From Lentisphaerae bacterium GWF2_57_35 (GTDB lineage: Bacteria; Verrucomicrobiota; Kiritimatiellia; CAIQIC01; GWF2-57-35): a stretch of 64,000 nt of DNA. Location of the stretch: NCBI GenBank assembly GCA_001804865.1, contig MHBK01000051.1, forward strand, positions 1-64,000. Reading direction: 5' to 3'. Under the pieces are notes generated by a model. It was not told the origin of the DNA. It saw nothing but the letters and a program-made list of their open reading frames with translations, and searched no databases. Positions 25,851 to 33,585 of this stretch are shown piece after piece; the first letter of the stretch is position 1; each line of letters opens with the position of its first letter. Position numbers and translations under genes: made by a program.

Positions 25851-25924
25851 ATGGCCGACCGACTCTTCATTTTGCGCCTCAGACGGCCATATGCCCTCCA
25901 TGGGAGGGCGCGATGTTGCGCGCC
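25837..25924. repeat. Cluster of three REP palindromes at the RAYT 5' end
   Basis: Hairpins GGTCGGC/GCCGACC (25842-25860), GGCCATATGCC (25885-25895) and GGCGCG/CGCGCC (25907-25924) are present. Each has GGAG at the foot (first and third on the plus strand, second on the minus strand). The first contains the RAYT start codon, so the hairpin could act on its translation. Confidence 0.7.
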
Positions 25925-25936
25925 GCACAACGGACT

Positions 25937-25984
25937 CTGCTTGTCCTTGCCCATCCAGGCTAGTTTGAGTTTATTCTTTACCAT
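25937..25984 (-). pseudogene. Second mod N-terminal fragment, 16 codons
   Basis: From the ATG at 25984 the frame reads MVKNKLKLAWMGKDKQ, a diverged copy of the Mod N-terminus at 25357 (MQNKQKLELTWIGKDKQ). After the glutamine codon, homology ends within 13 bp of the REP cluster. It is the stub of another methyltransferase gene, broken at the RAYT/REP element. Confidence 0.5.
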
Positions 25985-25989
25985 CGCAT

Positions 25990-26094
25990 TCAATCCTCAA
26001 CATCGTTTTGCTGACGACGGCAAAACGATGGGAGGGATTCAGTCAGCTTTATTTCCGCCTTGCACTTCGGACAGACAATCGCCGGTTCACTCAT
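25990..26094 (-). pseudogene. DUF2130 N-terminal fragment interrupted by a palindrome
   Basis: The first 21 codons (MSEPAIVCPKCKAEIKLTESL) match the zinc-ribbon-like N-terminus of DUF2130 proteins, which often travel with restriction genes. Homology stops at a perfect 11-bp hairpin (CATCGTTTTGC/GCAAAACGATG, 26001-26030), and the frame ends 8 nt later. The family is normally about 400 aa. Confidence 0.5.
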
Positions 26095-26188
26095 GGCGTT
26101 TTCCCTCATGCTTGCGTATGATTTCACGGCCTTTGTCGGTTAACCGATATTTTTGGTTACGGCTCTGCGGCTTGTCGGGTACGGTCAT
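26087..26188 (-). pseudogene. Short winged-helix-like C-terminal fragment, 33 aa
   Basis: The frame encodes a QKYRLTDKGREIIRKHEG segment, the typical last strand and helix of a winged-helix regulator, with no preceding helix-turn-helix. It overlaps the DUF2130 fragment by 8 nt. It could be a small protein in its own right, but the context of broken genes favours a remnant. Confidence 0.35.
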
Positions 26189-26236
26189 TCAGCCGCTCCT
26201 TTTGCTGCTCAACCTCATCCTGAGCCTGATACAGAT

Positions 26237-26479
26237 TCAATCGCATATCGTTACGGGTCTTTTCAAGGTCTTTAATCTCGCGGTGAGCTTTATCATCTCG
26301 TCAGTGACAAGGCCTTTGAGGATATTCATCTTCGGAACCTGAATCATGAAGGGGTCGGGAATTCTCCCCTGCAGTTTCACAACGGCTTTGCCGACCTCCA
26401 TATTACCCAACGCTGATGCCTGATCGTCATCAAGGAGCATGGCGCTCTCCATGATCGAAACGTCTTGGTGACTCTCTTG
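26237..26479 (-). pseudogene. C-terminal fragment of an unidentified, probably ATPase-type gene
   Basis: The frame reads SAMLLDDDQASALGNMEVG, KAVVKLQGRIPDPFMIQVP and KGLVTDEMIKL before a stop. The VVKLQGR-x-x-x-PF-x-[IV]-x-[IV]-P pattern resembles the C-terminus of HerA/VirB4-type ATPases. A second frame just downstream (to ~26190) reads AHREIKDLEKTRNDMRLNL and would continue as a coiled coil, so a frameshift is likely. The 5' side is cut exactly at the 43-bp repeat. Confidence 0.35.
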
Positions 26480-26522
26480 GAGAATTTGTGTATAAAAGGC
26501 AGGCGAGGTCGCTCCGGCTCCA
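26480..26522. repeat. 43-bp dispersed repeat, copy 2
   Basis: It matches 10901-10943 at 38 of 43 positions. It is bounded by TTGGAG on the left and CTCCAA on the right, a 6-bp terminal inverted repeat with the same GGAG/CTCC ends as the REP elements. It truncates the gene fragment to its left. Confidence 0.65.
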
Positions 26523-26554
26523 AAGAAAACAACAACCTGCCGCACAGGAGGCCC

Positions 26555-29236
26555 TTAGTTCTTCATTTTCTTGACGGCATCCAATACCGAGCGGACGGTG
26601 CGAGCCAGATCCGATACTTCGAAGGGCTTTTGGACAAAGCCGTTGGGCGCCGAGCCAACTTCCTTGGTGAAAGGCTCCAGCTCGACGGGATAGCCGCTGG
26701 AGATGACGATGGGGATATCCGGGCGCATTTCCCGGAGTCTGCGGAACGTATCCCGGCCCGAGAGTTTGGGCATGGTCAGATCCAGCATGACCAGATCGAT
26801 CTCCGTTTGCTTCGACGGGAACAGATTGACGGCCTCTTCGCCATCGGCGGCCGACAGGATCTCATAGCCATATTTTCGCAGGACGATCATCATCACGCCG
26901 CGCACGGCCGGCTCGTCGTCCACAACGAAGATTCGTTCTTTGCCGCCCGACACCGGGGCTTGCTGCGTTACGGCAGCAACGGCTTCGGACGCATCGCCCG
27001 CGCGCGGCAAATAGATAAAGAAGGTGGTGCCGCGGTTCAATTCCGAGTGGCAGACAATCCAGCCGCCGTGCTGTTTGACAATGCCATAAGACATCGCCAA
27101 GCCAAGCCCCGTGCCCTTGCCCGGACCTTTCGTCGTGAAGAAAGGTTCGAACATATGGCTTTGAACTTCCTTCGAGATGCCGTGGCCCTGATCTTTAACG
27201 GAGAGCAGCACATAATCGCCGGGCCGCGCATCGACCCACTGCTGCGCTTCGGCTTTTTCCACCCGCACATTTTGCGTTTGAATCAGCAACTGGCCGCCAT
27301 TCGGCATGGAATCGACGGCATTCACGCTCAGATTCATCAGCACCTGCTGAAGCTGGGTGGGATCGGCCGAAACACACCAGAGCTCGGCCTGCAAGTCGGT
27401 GTTCAGTTCGATGCGAGGATCCACCGTATGCTTCAAAAGGCCCTGCACCTCGCGGCCGATTCCATTTAAATCGCAGCGGGTAAGATTCAAACGACTGCGC
27501 CGGGAGAACCCGAGCAACTGCTGCACCAGCTCGGCCGCCCGCTTGGCCGCCTGACGGGCCAGGACGATGAAATTTCCGGCATCGCCGGCCGGCTTCAATT
27601 CCATTTCGGCCATGGTCAGGTTGCCCAAAATCCCGGTCAGAAGATTGTTGAAATCGTGCGCAATCCCGCCGGCGAGCCGCCCGATGGCTTCCATTTTCTG
27701 GGCTTGCAGCAGTTCGGCTTCCAGCAAGCGCTGCTTGGACAAATCCCGGAACATCCACAGCCGGGCGAAAACCTGTCCGTGCCCGCCAACCACCGGGCCG
27801 GTATAAACCGAAAGCGTCAACCGCGCGGGCTCGCTCATCTCCCACTCTTCCAACGCGGTTTCCTCGGAAAACTTTTGGTAGTGATCCCAGCGAAAGGCAT
27901 TATCCCTTTGTTCCACAAAATTCACCCGGATCATCGAGCTGACTTCATCGGACGTCTTCCCCATCAAGGAGGCGGCATCCAAGCCGAAGAGGGACGCAAA
28001 ATTATGATTGGCCGCGATTACCTTGCCCGAGGGCCACTCCATGATCAGGATGCCGTCAATAATGGATTCGTAGGCGGATTGCAGGTGCGCCGTCAATTGT
28101 TCCAACTGGCGCTGGGAGTCCCGGAGCTTCAGCGTGCGTTGCTGAACCATGTTTTCCATGCGGCTGCGGTGCTGGCGCAGTTCCTGAACCATTTGATTGA
28201 ACGCCACCGCCAACTGCCGGACTTCATGCGGCCCCTCTTCGGGAATGACGGTGTCGAGATCGCCTTGGGAAACTTGTTGGGCGGCCTTGGCGACGCGGAT
28301 GACCGGGCGCGAAAGCTTCCGGCTCAGCAGCAGCCCCACGAGCAGGATCGCCACCAACGTAACGGAAGCGGCGGCCATATGAAGGCGCATCTCCTGCCGC
28401 GGCAGCACCAGCAGCTCCCGGTACGGCTTCAACCCCAGAAGAATCCAGTTCTGGCCGACGCCGCTCTGGCGAAGATCGATGGGAATGGAGACGTAGGCCA
28501 GTTCTTCCTGGGCATCCGTCAGGTACAAGCCGCGTTTTCTTTCCATCCAGAATCCCGGAGGAATCGTCGGAGCGAATTTCGTGAGCAGGCGATCCGGCTG
28601 GGTATCTGCCAGAAGATTCCCGCAGGCGTCCAGCAATACGAAAGACCCGCTTTCGTCCAAGTGGCCCCGTTCGATTACCTGCCATATTTTGTCCAGGGAA
28701 AGTCCGACGCCCAACACCGCCTCGACGGCGCCGTTTTCTCCCCGTATCGGACAGAATAGACTGATATACAGGTTGGTATGGCCCAATACCCGATGCGGAG
28801 GCAGGCAAAACAACGAGCCTTGCAGCGCCTGACGAAAGCCTTCGGAAAGATACGGATGATCCAGATAGGCCTGGGTCGACGCATAAATCGCTTCGCCTTC
28901 GACGTTAAAGAGCGTCACGTCCGAAAACAGGTCGAGAAAGAACTGGAAGCCGGGCGTTTTCTGCGGGGGAATCTTCCGGGCGACCAAACTCGATATCAGG
29001 CTGGGATCCGAGCACAGGGCATTCAGCTTCAACGAGGCATCCGAGATTGTTTCGCCGATCTGCCGGGCCACTTCATAGGAGGAAATGGACATCTTGTCGT
29101 ATTCATAATCCAGCATGGCCTGCCGGGTGAATATCTGGGTGGAGAGGGAAATCAGGACCACCGGAAGAAGCCCGGACAACAAAAGCGCCACCAAAACCCG
29201 GCGATGAATGGGAGCAAACGATTTGGAAGTGCTCAT
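26555..29236 (-). CDS. Hybrid sensor kinase: Cache-like sensor, HAMP, PAS, HisKA, HATPase, receiver
   Basis: The protein is 893 aa. TM1 lies at ~15-35, then a periplasmic Cache-type domain of ~250 aa, TM2 near residue 285 and HAMP (SRPVIRVAKAAQQVSQGDLD). A coiled coil and PAS follow. HisKA has phospho-acceptor H527 in GGIAHDFNNLL, the HATPase carries LMNLSVNAVDSMPNGG and GTGLGLAMSYGIV, and a C-terminal receiver has D819. The ATG overlaps the stop of the PotD-like gene (ATGA), so binding protein and kinase are translated together. A much longer frame upstream lies inside that gene and is rejected. Confidence 0.9.
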   Translation of the reverse strand: MSTSKSFAPIHRRVLVALLLSGLLPVVLISLSTQIFTRQAMLDYEYDKMSISSYEVARQIGETISDASLKLNALCSDPSLISSLVARKIPPQKTPGFQFFLDLFSDVTLFNVEGEAIYASTQAYLDHPYLSEGFRQALQGSLFCLPPHRVLGHTNLYISLFCPIRGENGAVEAVLGVGLSLDKIWQVIERGHLDESGSFVLLDACGNLLADTQPDRLLTKFAPTIPPGFWMERKRGLYLTDAQEELAYVSIPIDLRQSGVGQNWILLGLKPYRELLVLPRQEMRLHMAAASVTLVAILLVGLLLSRKLSRPVIRVAKAAQQVSQGDLDTVIPEEGPHEVRQLAVAFNQMVQELRQHRSRMENMVQQRTLKLRDSQRQLEQLTAHLQSAYESIIDGILIMEWPSGKVIAANHNFASLFGLDAASLMGKTSDEVSSMIRVNFVEQRDNAFRWDHYQKFSEETALEEWEMSEPARLTLSVYTGPVVGGHGQVFARLWMFRDLSKQRLLEAELLQAQKMEAIGRLAGGIAHDFNNLLTGILGNLTMAEMELKPAGDAGNFIVLARQAAKRAAELVQQLLGFSRRSRLNLTRCDLNGIGREVQGLLKHTVDPRIELNTDLQAELWCVSADPTQLQQVLMNLSVNAVDSMPNGGQLLIQTQNVRVEKAEAQQWVDARPGDYVLLSVKDQGHGISKEVQSHMFEPFFTTKGPGKGTGLGLAMSYGIVKQHGGWIVCHSELNRGTTFFIYLPRAGDASEAVAAVTQQAPVSGGKERIFVVDDEPAVRGVMMIVLRKYGYEILSAADGEEAVNLFPSKQTEIDLVMLDLTMPKLSGRDTFRRLREMRPDIPIVISSGYPVELEPFTKEVGSAPNGFVQKPFEVSDLARTVRSVLDAVKKMKN

Positions 29237-30387
29237 GGGTTGACGATCCCCCGGGGTTCGTTCGCCGCGGACCGTTGCGCGGTCAAGGCGTCCAGTTCGG
29301 ACCAGGTTGAGTTGAGCAACCGAATCGTGAAAACATCGAAGGGCGGGAAAAAGCGGCATTGAGCCAGGATGGACGGCCCGGGATAAATGAGGTCGTTGTT
29401 CTTCACGTCCGAGTCCAAATACGGCTCCGCCGCTTTGTTGGGGGTGGCGAATTTCAAGCGATTGGCGTTTTTCGCCGCCACTTCCGGCTCGCAAAAGAAG
29501 TTGATGAAGGCATAGGCCTCGGGAATATGGCGGGCATCCCGAGAAATGACGAATTGATCCATCCATCGGGGCGAGCCTTGAGCGGGCAAGAGGCATCCCA
29601 CCTCCGGGTTCCGGGTCATGGCCACCACGGCATCGCCATTATAGAGGGGCGCGACATCGACGTCCCCCGTCACCAAAGCCTCCGCCAACCGCATGGAATC
29701 GCCGTAGCCGCGAATCAGGCCGGCCTGTTTCACCAGGGCTTTTCCCGCCCGCTCCAACTGTTCTTCGTTTTGCGAGTCGAGGGGCGAGCCCGTATGAAGC
29801 AAAGCCAGGCCCAAGGCTTCACGTCGATGATCGAGCATCATGATTCGTCCGGTATAAGCCGAATCCCATAGAGCGTCCCAGCTTTCCGGAGGCTTTGCCT
29901 TATCTTTGCGATAGGCCAGCACGGTGGTTCCCCAAAGATAGGGCACCGAATATCGGTTGCCGGGATCGAACGGCAGGTTCAGGAATCGCCAATCGATATT
30001 CTTCAAACCCGGCAGAATACTTAGATTCATGGGCGTCAGGAGTCGCAGTTCCCGAAGCAGGTTCACCGTATAATCGCGGGCAATGACCACATCCCATCGG
30101 GAGGGCTCCGCTTGCAGATCGAAAGACAACCGATCGAGCGATTCATATTCTTCGTAGACCACCTTGATCCCCGTGCGGGCGGTAAACAAGTCCAGCAGGG
30201 TCGGATCCATGCGTTTGGCCATGTTATAGACGTGAAGGACGGCTTCGTGCGGCGTCTGAACGGGGACAAGATCGTTGATCGGTCGATTACAGGCCGTAAA
30301 GGTAAATACACATAAACCAACCGTCATCGGAATACAAACGGCTGGCCATGTTTTGAATACGAACAGGCTCTTCGTTATTCTGGACAC
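29233..30387 (-). CDS. PotD-like extracellular solute-binding lipoprotein
   Basis: The protein is 384 aa with a lipoprotein-type signal ending at Cys33 (FTFTACNRP). The mature part follows the spermidine/putrescine-binding family: LHVYNMAKRMDPTLLDLFTARTGIKVVYEEY, PYLWGTTVLAYRKD, DALWD, LIRGYGDSMRLAEALVTGDVDVAPLYNGDA and AYAFINFFCEPEVAAKNA. No ABC transporter genes are adjacent. It is coupled to the hybrid kinase downstream, which suggests that it presents a polyamine-like ligand to the sensor. The ligand is inference. Confidence 0.85.
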   Translation of the reverse strand: MSRITKSLFVFKTWPAVCIPMTVGLCVFTFTACNRPINDLVPVQTPHEAVLHVYNMAKRMDPTLLDLFTARTGIKVVYEEYESLDRLSFDLQAEPSRWDVVIARDYTVNLLRELRLLTPMNLSILPGLKNIDWRFLNLPFDPGNRYSVPYLWGTTVLAYRKDKAKPPESWDALWDSAYTGRIMMLDHRREALGLALLHTGSPLDSQNEEQLERAGKALVKQAGLIRGYGDSMRLAEALVTGDVDVAPLYNGDAVVAMTRNPEVGCLLPAQGSPRWMDQFVISRDARHIPEAYAFINFFCEPEVAAKNANRLKFATPNKAAEPYLDSDVKNNDLIYPGPSILAQCRFFPPFDVFTIRLLNSTWSELDALTAQRSAANEPRGIVNP

Positions 30388-30552
30388 GTATTGTGTTTAC
30401 AGCACCGGCAAAAAAAGTAAACCCTTTTTCATCGTGAACATTCAAAAAGATTGCTGGTTTCGCACGGGAAAGTGCATAAACTGAGTGAAGTTTTACATCG
30501 ATTGAACGAATCGGCGGCTACGATACGCAGTTATCGAGAAAGAGGGGAGAAC

Positions 30553-31758
30553 ATGCTTCATCAGGCGACAGCACGTCTGAAATCGGGAAGGGAGAAGCAC
30601 ATCAAGAAGGGGCATCCCTGGGTATTTTCCGGCGCTGTCGACGAATGGCAGGGGGATTTACACTGCGGAGCCGTCACGGATGTGCTCGATCATTCGGGAG
30701 TCTGGCTCGCCCGGGGACTGCTCCATCCGGAATCCGCCCTGACCATCCGGCTTTGCACGTGGAATCCCGAGCAAGCCCTTGACGCCGACTTTTTTGCCCT
30801 GCGGCTGGATGCCGCCATCGCCCAACGCGAGCGCATTTTCGCCGACTCGATCGCGCGCAACGAGACCAACGCCTACCGATTGTTTTTTTCCGAATCGGAC
30901 GGCATCTCCGGCTTGATCGTCGACCGATATGGCGATGCGCTGATGGTTCAAGTCGGCGCAAAAGCCCTTTTGCCCTATCTGGACGGCATGCTGGAGCATC
31001 TCAAGAGCGAAACGGGCATCGGCAACATCGTGGTTCGCGTCGAAGACGACAGCGCTTCCAGGGAAGGCATCGACTCGGCTGAGTTAGCCGCGCGCTACAA
31101 GCCCGTCCAAGCAACGACCAGAATCCGGGAAAACTCGTTTCTTTTCGATGTCGATCTGCGGTCCGGCCAAAAAACGGGGTTTTTCCTCGATCAACGCACG
31201 AATCGCCAAAGGGTCGCCGCCTACGCCAAAGATCGGCGGGTGCTCAGCGCCTATTGTTATACCGGCGCTTTTGAAATTTATGCAGCCGCCGCCGGCGCGA
31301 AGGAAGTTATCGGCATCGACCGTTCCGACAGCGCGCTCGACCAAGCGCGATTCCATCATGAATTAAACCGAACGATGGTTCCCATCGATTATGTAAAAGC
31401 CGATGTTCCCGAGGCCCTCAGAAAGCTTCGCGACGCGGGACGGACCTTCGATTTGATCGTTTTGGACCCGCCCCGGTTCGTTTCAACGCGCGCGCAAAAG
31501 GAAAAAGGCTTGCGGGCTTACAAAGACATTAACTTGCTGGCCATGAAGCTTCTTACACCTGGAGGCGTACTAGCTTCCTTTTCCTGCTCCGGCCAAATCA
31601 CGACCGACGATTTTAAAACCATGATCGGCTGGGCGGCCATCGATTCAGGCCGACGGGTCACGATTTTGGAAAGTCTTAGCCAGCCTCCCGACCATCCTGT
31701 GCTCGCTGTTTTTCCGGAAAGCGAGTATTTAAAAGGAGTTATATGCTGGGTCGTATAA
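30553..31758 (+). CDS. rlmI: Class I rRNA large-subunit methyltransferase, RlmI-like
   Basis: The protein is 401 aa. An N-terminal PUA-like domain (LKSGREKHIKKGHPWVFSGAV) is followed by a middle domain (RLFFSESDGISGLIVDRYGD). The AdoMet-binding domain has the FFLDQR-x-NR motif, LSAYCYTGAFEIYAA, and the cytosine-C5-type DPPRF motif. Family members methylate C5 of C1962 of 23S rRNA. AGAGGGGAGA lies just before the ATG at 30553, which fits the domain start; an upstream frame to 30451 has no support. Confidence 0.9.
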   Translation: MLHQATARLKSGREKHIKKGHPWVFSGAVDEWQGDLHCGAVTDVLDHSGVWLARGLLHPESALTIRLCTWNPEQALDADFFALRLDAAIAQRERIFADSIARNETNAYRLFFSESDGISGLIVDRYGDALMVQVGAKALLPYLDGMLEHLKSETGIGNIVVRVEDDSASREGIDSAELAARYKPVQATTRIRENSFLFDVDLRSGQKTGFFLDQRTNRQRVAAYAKDRRVLSAYCYTGAFEIYAAAAGAKEVIGIDRSDSALDQARFHHELNRTMVPIDYVKADVPEALRKLRDAGRTFDLIVLDPPRFVSTRAQKEKGLRAYKDINLLAMKLLTPGGVLASFSCSGQITTDDFKTMIGWAAIDSGRRVTILESLSQPPDHPVLAVFPESEYLKGVICWVV

Positions 31759-31786
31759 CAATACGCAACTTATACTTGACTAAATT

Positions 31787-31806
31787 TTGTCAGAATAAAC
31801 TGACAA
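31787..31806. other. Small perfect hairpin between rlmI and the 68-aa gene
   Basis: TTGTCAG-AATAAA-CTGACAA, a 7-bp stem, lies 28 bp after the rlmI stop. It has no U-run on either side, so it could be a weak terminator or an operator. Confidence 0.35.
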
Positions 31807-31877
31807 GCGCATTGACTGGGATCGCTCCAGCGGCTAATATCTCGCCAGTTCCAAGGGCCCTTAACTAGGATTTCGTC

Positions 31878-32084
31878 ATGCATAATGATTCTTCTGCCGG
31901 TCGCGATCAGAACGCGATGGATCAGTGGGTAAAAAATACCCGGCTATTTCGGCAATGGGAAGACATCAAGCAGGAGATCCTCCTGCACAAGTGGTATGAA
32001 AGCGAAAAAGCCGGCCACGACATCGGATGGGAAAGAGCGGCGGTCGACTGGATGATTCGTCACGGACGAAACAGCAAGCCCTAG
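31878..32084 (+). CDS. Small conserved-looking protein, 68 aa
   Basis: The core reads W-EDIKQEILLHKWYESEKAGHD, then IGWERAAVDWMIRHG. This I-x-x-EIL-x-H-x-W-x-x-SE-x-x-G-x-D-[IV]-GW-x-x-A-x-x-DW pattern recurs as a C-terminal helical motif in proteins I have seen from other phyla, but I cannot assign a family name with confidence. It is soluble and charged. It stands alone before a 400-bp non-coding stretch. Confidence 0.55.
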   Translation: MHNDSSAGRDQNAMDQWVKNTRLFRQWEDIKQEILLHKWYESEKAGHDIGWERAAVDWMIRHGRNSKP

Positions 32085-32190
32085 AGCCTATTTCGGCAGC
32101 CTCAAGCGTCAGGGCAGATTTTTCCCCTCTTTTTCTCCTAATCGTAATCGTTGAGCCAGAGAAGCGACCGGCTGAAACAGGTTCTAACCC

Positions 32191-32366
32191 GCATTTCTCA
32201 CCGCCCGGTGAGAAATGCGCCCCGATAAAATCGGGACGCAAACGGGGTAGCCACGTTCGCGGTGTCGGAAGACACCGCGTCACGTCTTTCGGCAGGGCGG
32301 TTTGCCCTAAACCGCCCTGCCGAAAGCGGATTTCTCACCAGCGCGGCCGCGCTGGTGAGAAATCCG
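32191..32366. repeat. Cluster of five perfect hairpins in a 400-bp non-coding gap
   Basis: The gap 32085-32484 has no gene. It carries stems of 12 bp (32191-32218), 6 bp (32221-32235), 9 bp with a GGAA loop (32258-32279), 18 bp (32286-32326) and a 40-nt perfect palindrome (32327-32366). The first and last share the arm ATTTCTCACC/GGTGAGAAAT. About 80% of the 176 bp is in stems. No U-run follows. It could be a structured RNA, a REP-like cluster or a protein-binding region. Confidence 0.8.
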
Positions 32367-32484
32367 GGCTAAGGGCCAAGAGCGCCTTCTTCAATCCACC
32401 AAACTTTGCGCTAGAACCCCTGTATGTTTTTGCGGTAGTTTAGCGGCGGTTTAATCAACAACACATAACTATGGGAAAACGACT

Positions 32485-33570
32485 ATGTATCGAAATAATC
32501 CCCTAAGCAAGATGCCTTGGGAAAGTTTTCTCAAGCTGAGCCCGGAGGAAAAAGGGCCCTATTTCATGCGGTCGGACCGCCCCTATCACGCCTTGATTGC
32601 CCAGCAGTTCAATCGCCCGACCCTGGACCGGCTGTGCGAATTGGCCTCGCGCATCCGACGCATCGCGAAAACACGCGGCGGCACCCTGTTTCTTCGAGAT
32701 CTGCTTTCCGAGAAACGCGCGATGCTGTACTTCGCCCAGCCGTCCACCCGGACGTTCCTTTCCTTTTATGCGGCGTGCCAGATTGTGGGCATTCAGCAAG
32801 CGGAGGTGCGGGACACCGCCACCTCCAGCGAATTGAAGGGCGAATCCCCCGAAGACTCCATCCGCACGTTCAGCTCCTACTTCGATCTCATCGTCATGCG
32901 GCATCCGGTGGGCGGGTTTGCGGAAAAAATCGCCTGGATGCTCTCGAATTCGGAGCGCCCCGTGCCGGTCATCAATGCCGGCTCCGGCAAAGACCAGCAT
33001 CCCACGCAGGCCCTGCTGGACATTTACACCTTGCAGCGCAGCTTCGAGCGGCACGGCGGCATCGAGGGCAAGCGCATCGCCTTTGTCGGAGACCTGGCGC
33101 GCGGGCGCACCGTCCGCTCGCTGGCGTTGCTCCTGACGCTGTACCCCGGGGTCAAACAATACTTCTGCGCCCCGGAATCGCTGCAAATCGGAGGCGACAT
33201 CCTCGCCGCCCTGGACAAGGCCGGCATCGAATACGAGATTTCCAGCGATTTCGAAAAAATCATCCCGGAAGTGGACGCCATTTACATGACCCGCATCCAG
33301 GACGAATGGGATACCGCCCAGGAAAGCCGGCAGATCGAAATCGAAAAGTTCCATTTCAAGGCCCATCACCTCCAGGCGCTTAAGGAAGAGGCGGTCATCC
33401 TGCATCCTCTGCCGCGCAGGAAGGAAATCTCGCCCGATGTGGATTCCGATCCCCGGGCCATTTACTGGCGGCAGGTTCGCAACGGCATGTGGATACGGGC
33501 GGCCCTGATTCTCACGATCTTCGACCGGGAGAAGGAAGTCGACCGGTATTACCACGATCTAACCAGCTGA
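32485..33570 (+). CDS. pyrB: Aspartate carbamoyltransferase catalytic subunit
   Basis: The protein is 361 aa. Carbamoyl-phosphate binding motif STRT is in FAQPSTRTFLSF. The HPTQ-x-LLDIYT motif, GDLARGRTVRSLALLL, a YMTRIQDE segment and HPLPR are all present and match ATCase rather than OTCase. It catalyses the first committed pyrimidine step. It is ~50 aa longer than the typical 310-aa chain, mainly through an N-terminal extension. The argF paralogue follows 15 bp downstream. No regulatory subunit (pyrI) is adjacent. Confidence 0.88.
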   Translation: MYRNNPLSKMPWESFLKLSPEEKGPYFMRSDRPYHALIAQQFNRPTLDRLCELASRIRRIAKTRGGTLFLRDLLSEKRAMLYFAQPSTRTFLSFYAACQIVGIQQAEVRDTATSSELKGESPEDSIRTFSSYFDLIVMRHPVGGFAEKIAWMLSNSERPVPVINAGSGKDQHPTQALLDIYTLQRSFERHGGIEGKRIAFVGDLARGRTVRSLALLLTLYPGVKQYFCAPESLQIGGDILAALDKAGIEYEISSDFEKIIPEVDAIYMTRIQDEWDTAQESRQIEIEKFHFKAHHLQALKEEAVILHPLPRRKEISPDVDSDPRAIYWRQVRNGMWIRAALILTIFDREKEVDRYYHDLTS

Positions 33571-33585
33571 CGAAAGGAACCCATC

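Noticed and set aside
26465..28759. Plus-strand ORFs of 334 and 367 codons opposite the hybrid kinase
   Set aside because: They are mirror frames of a clear HisKA/HATPase/receiver gene and carry no domain signature.
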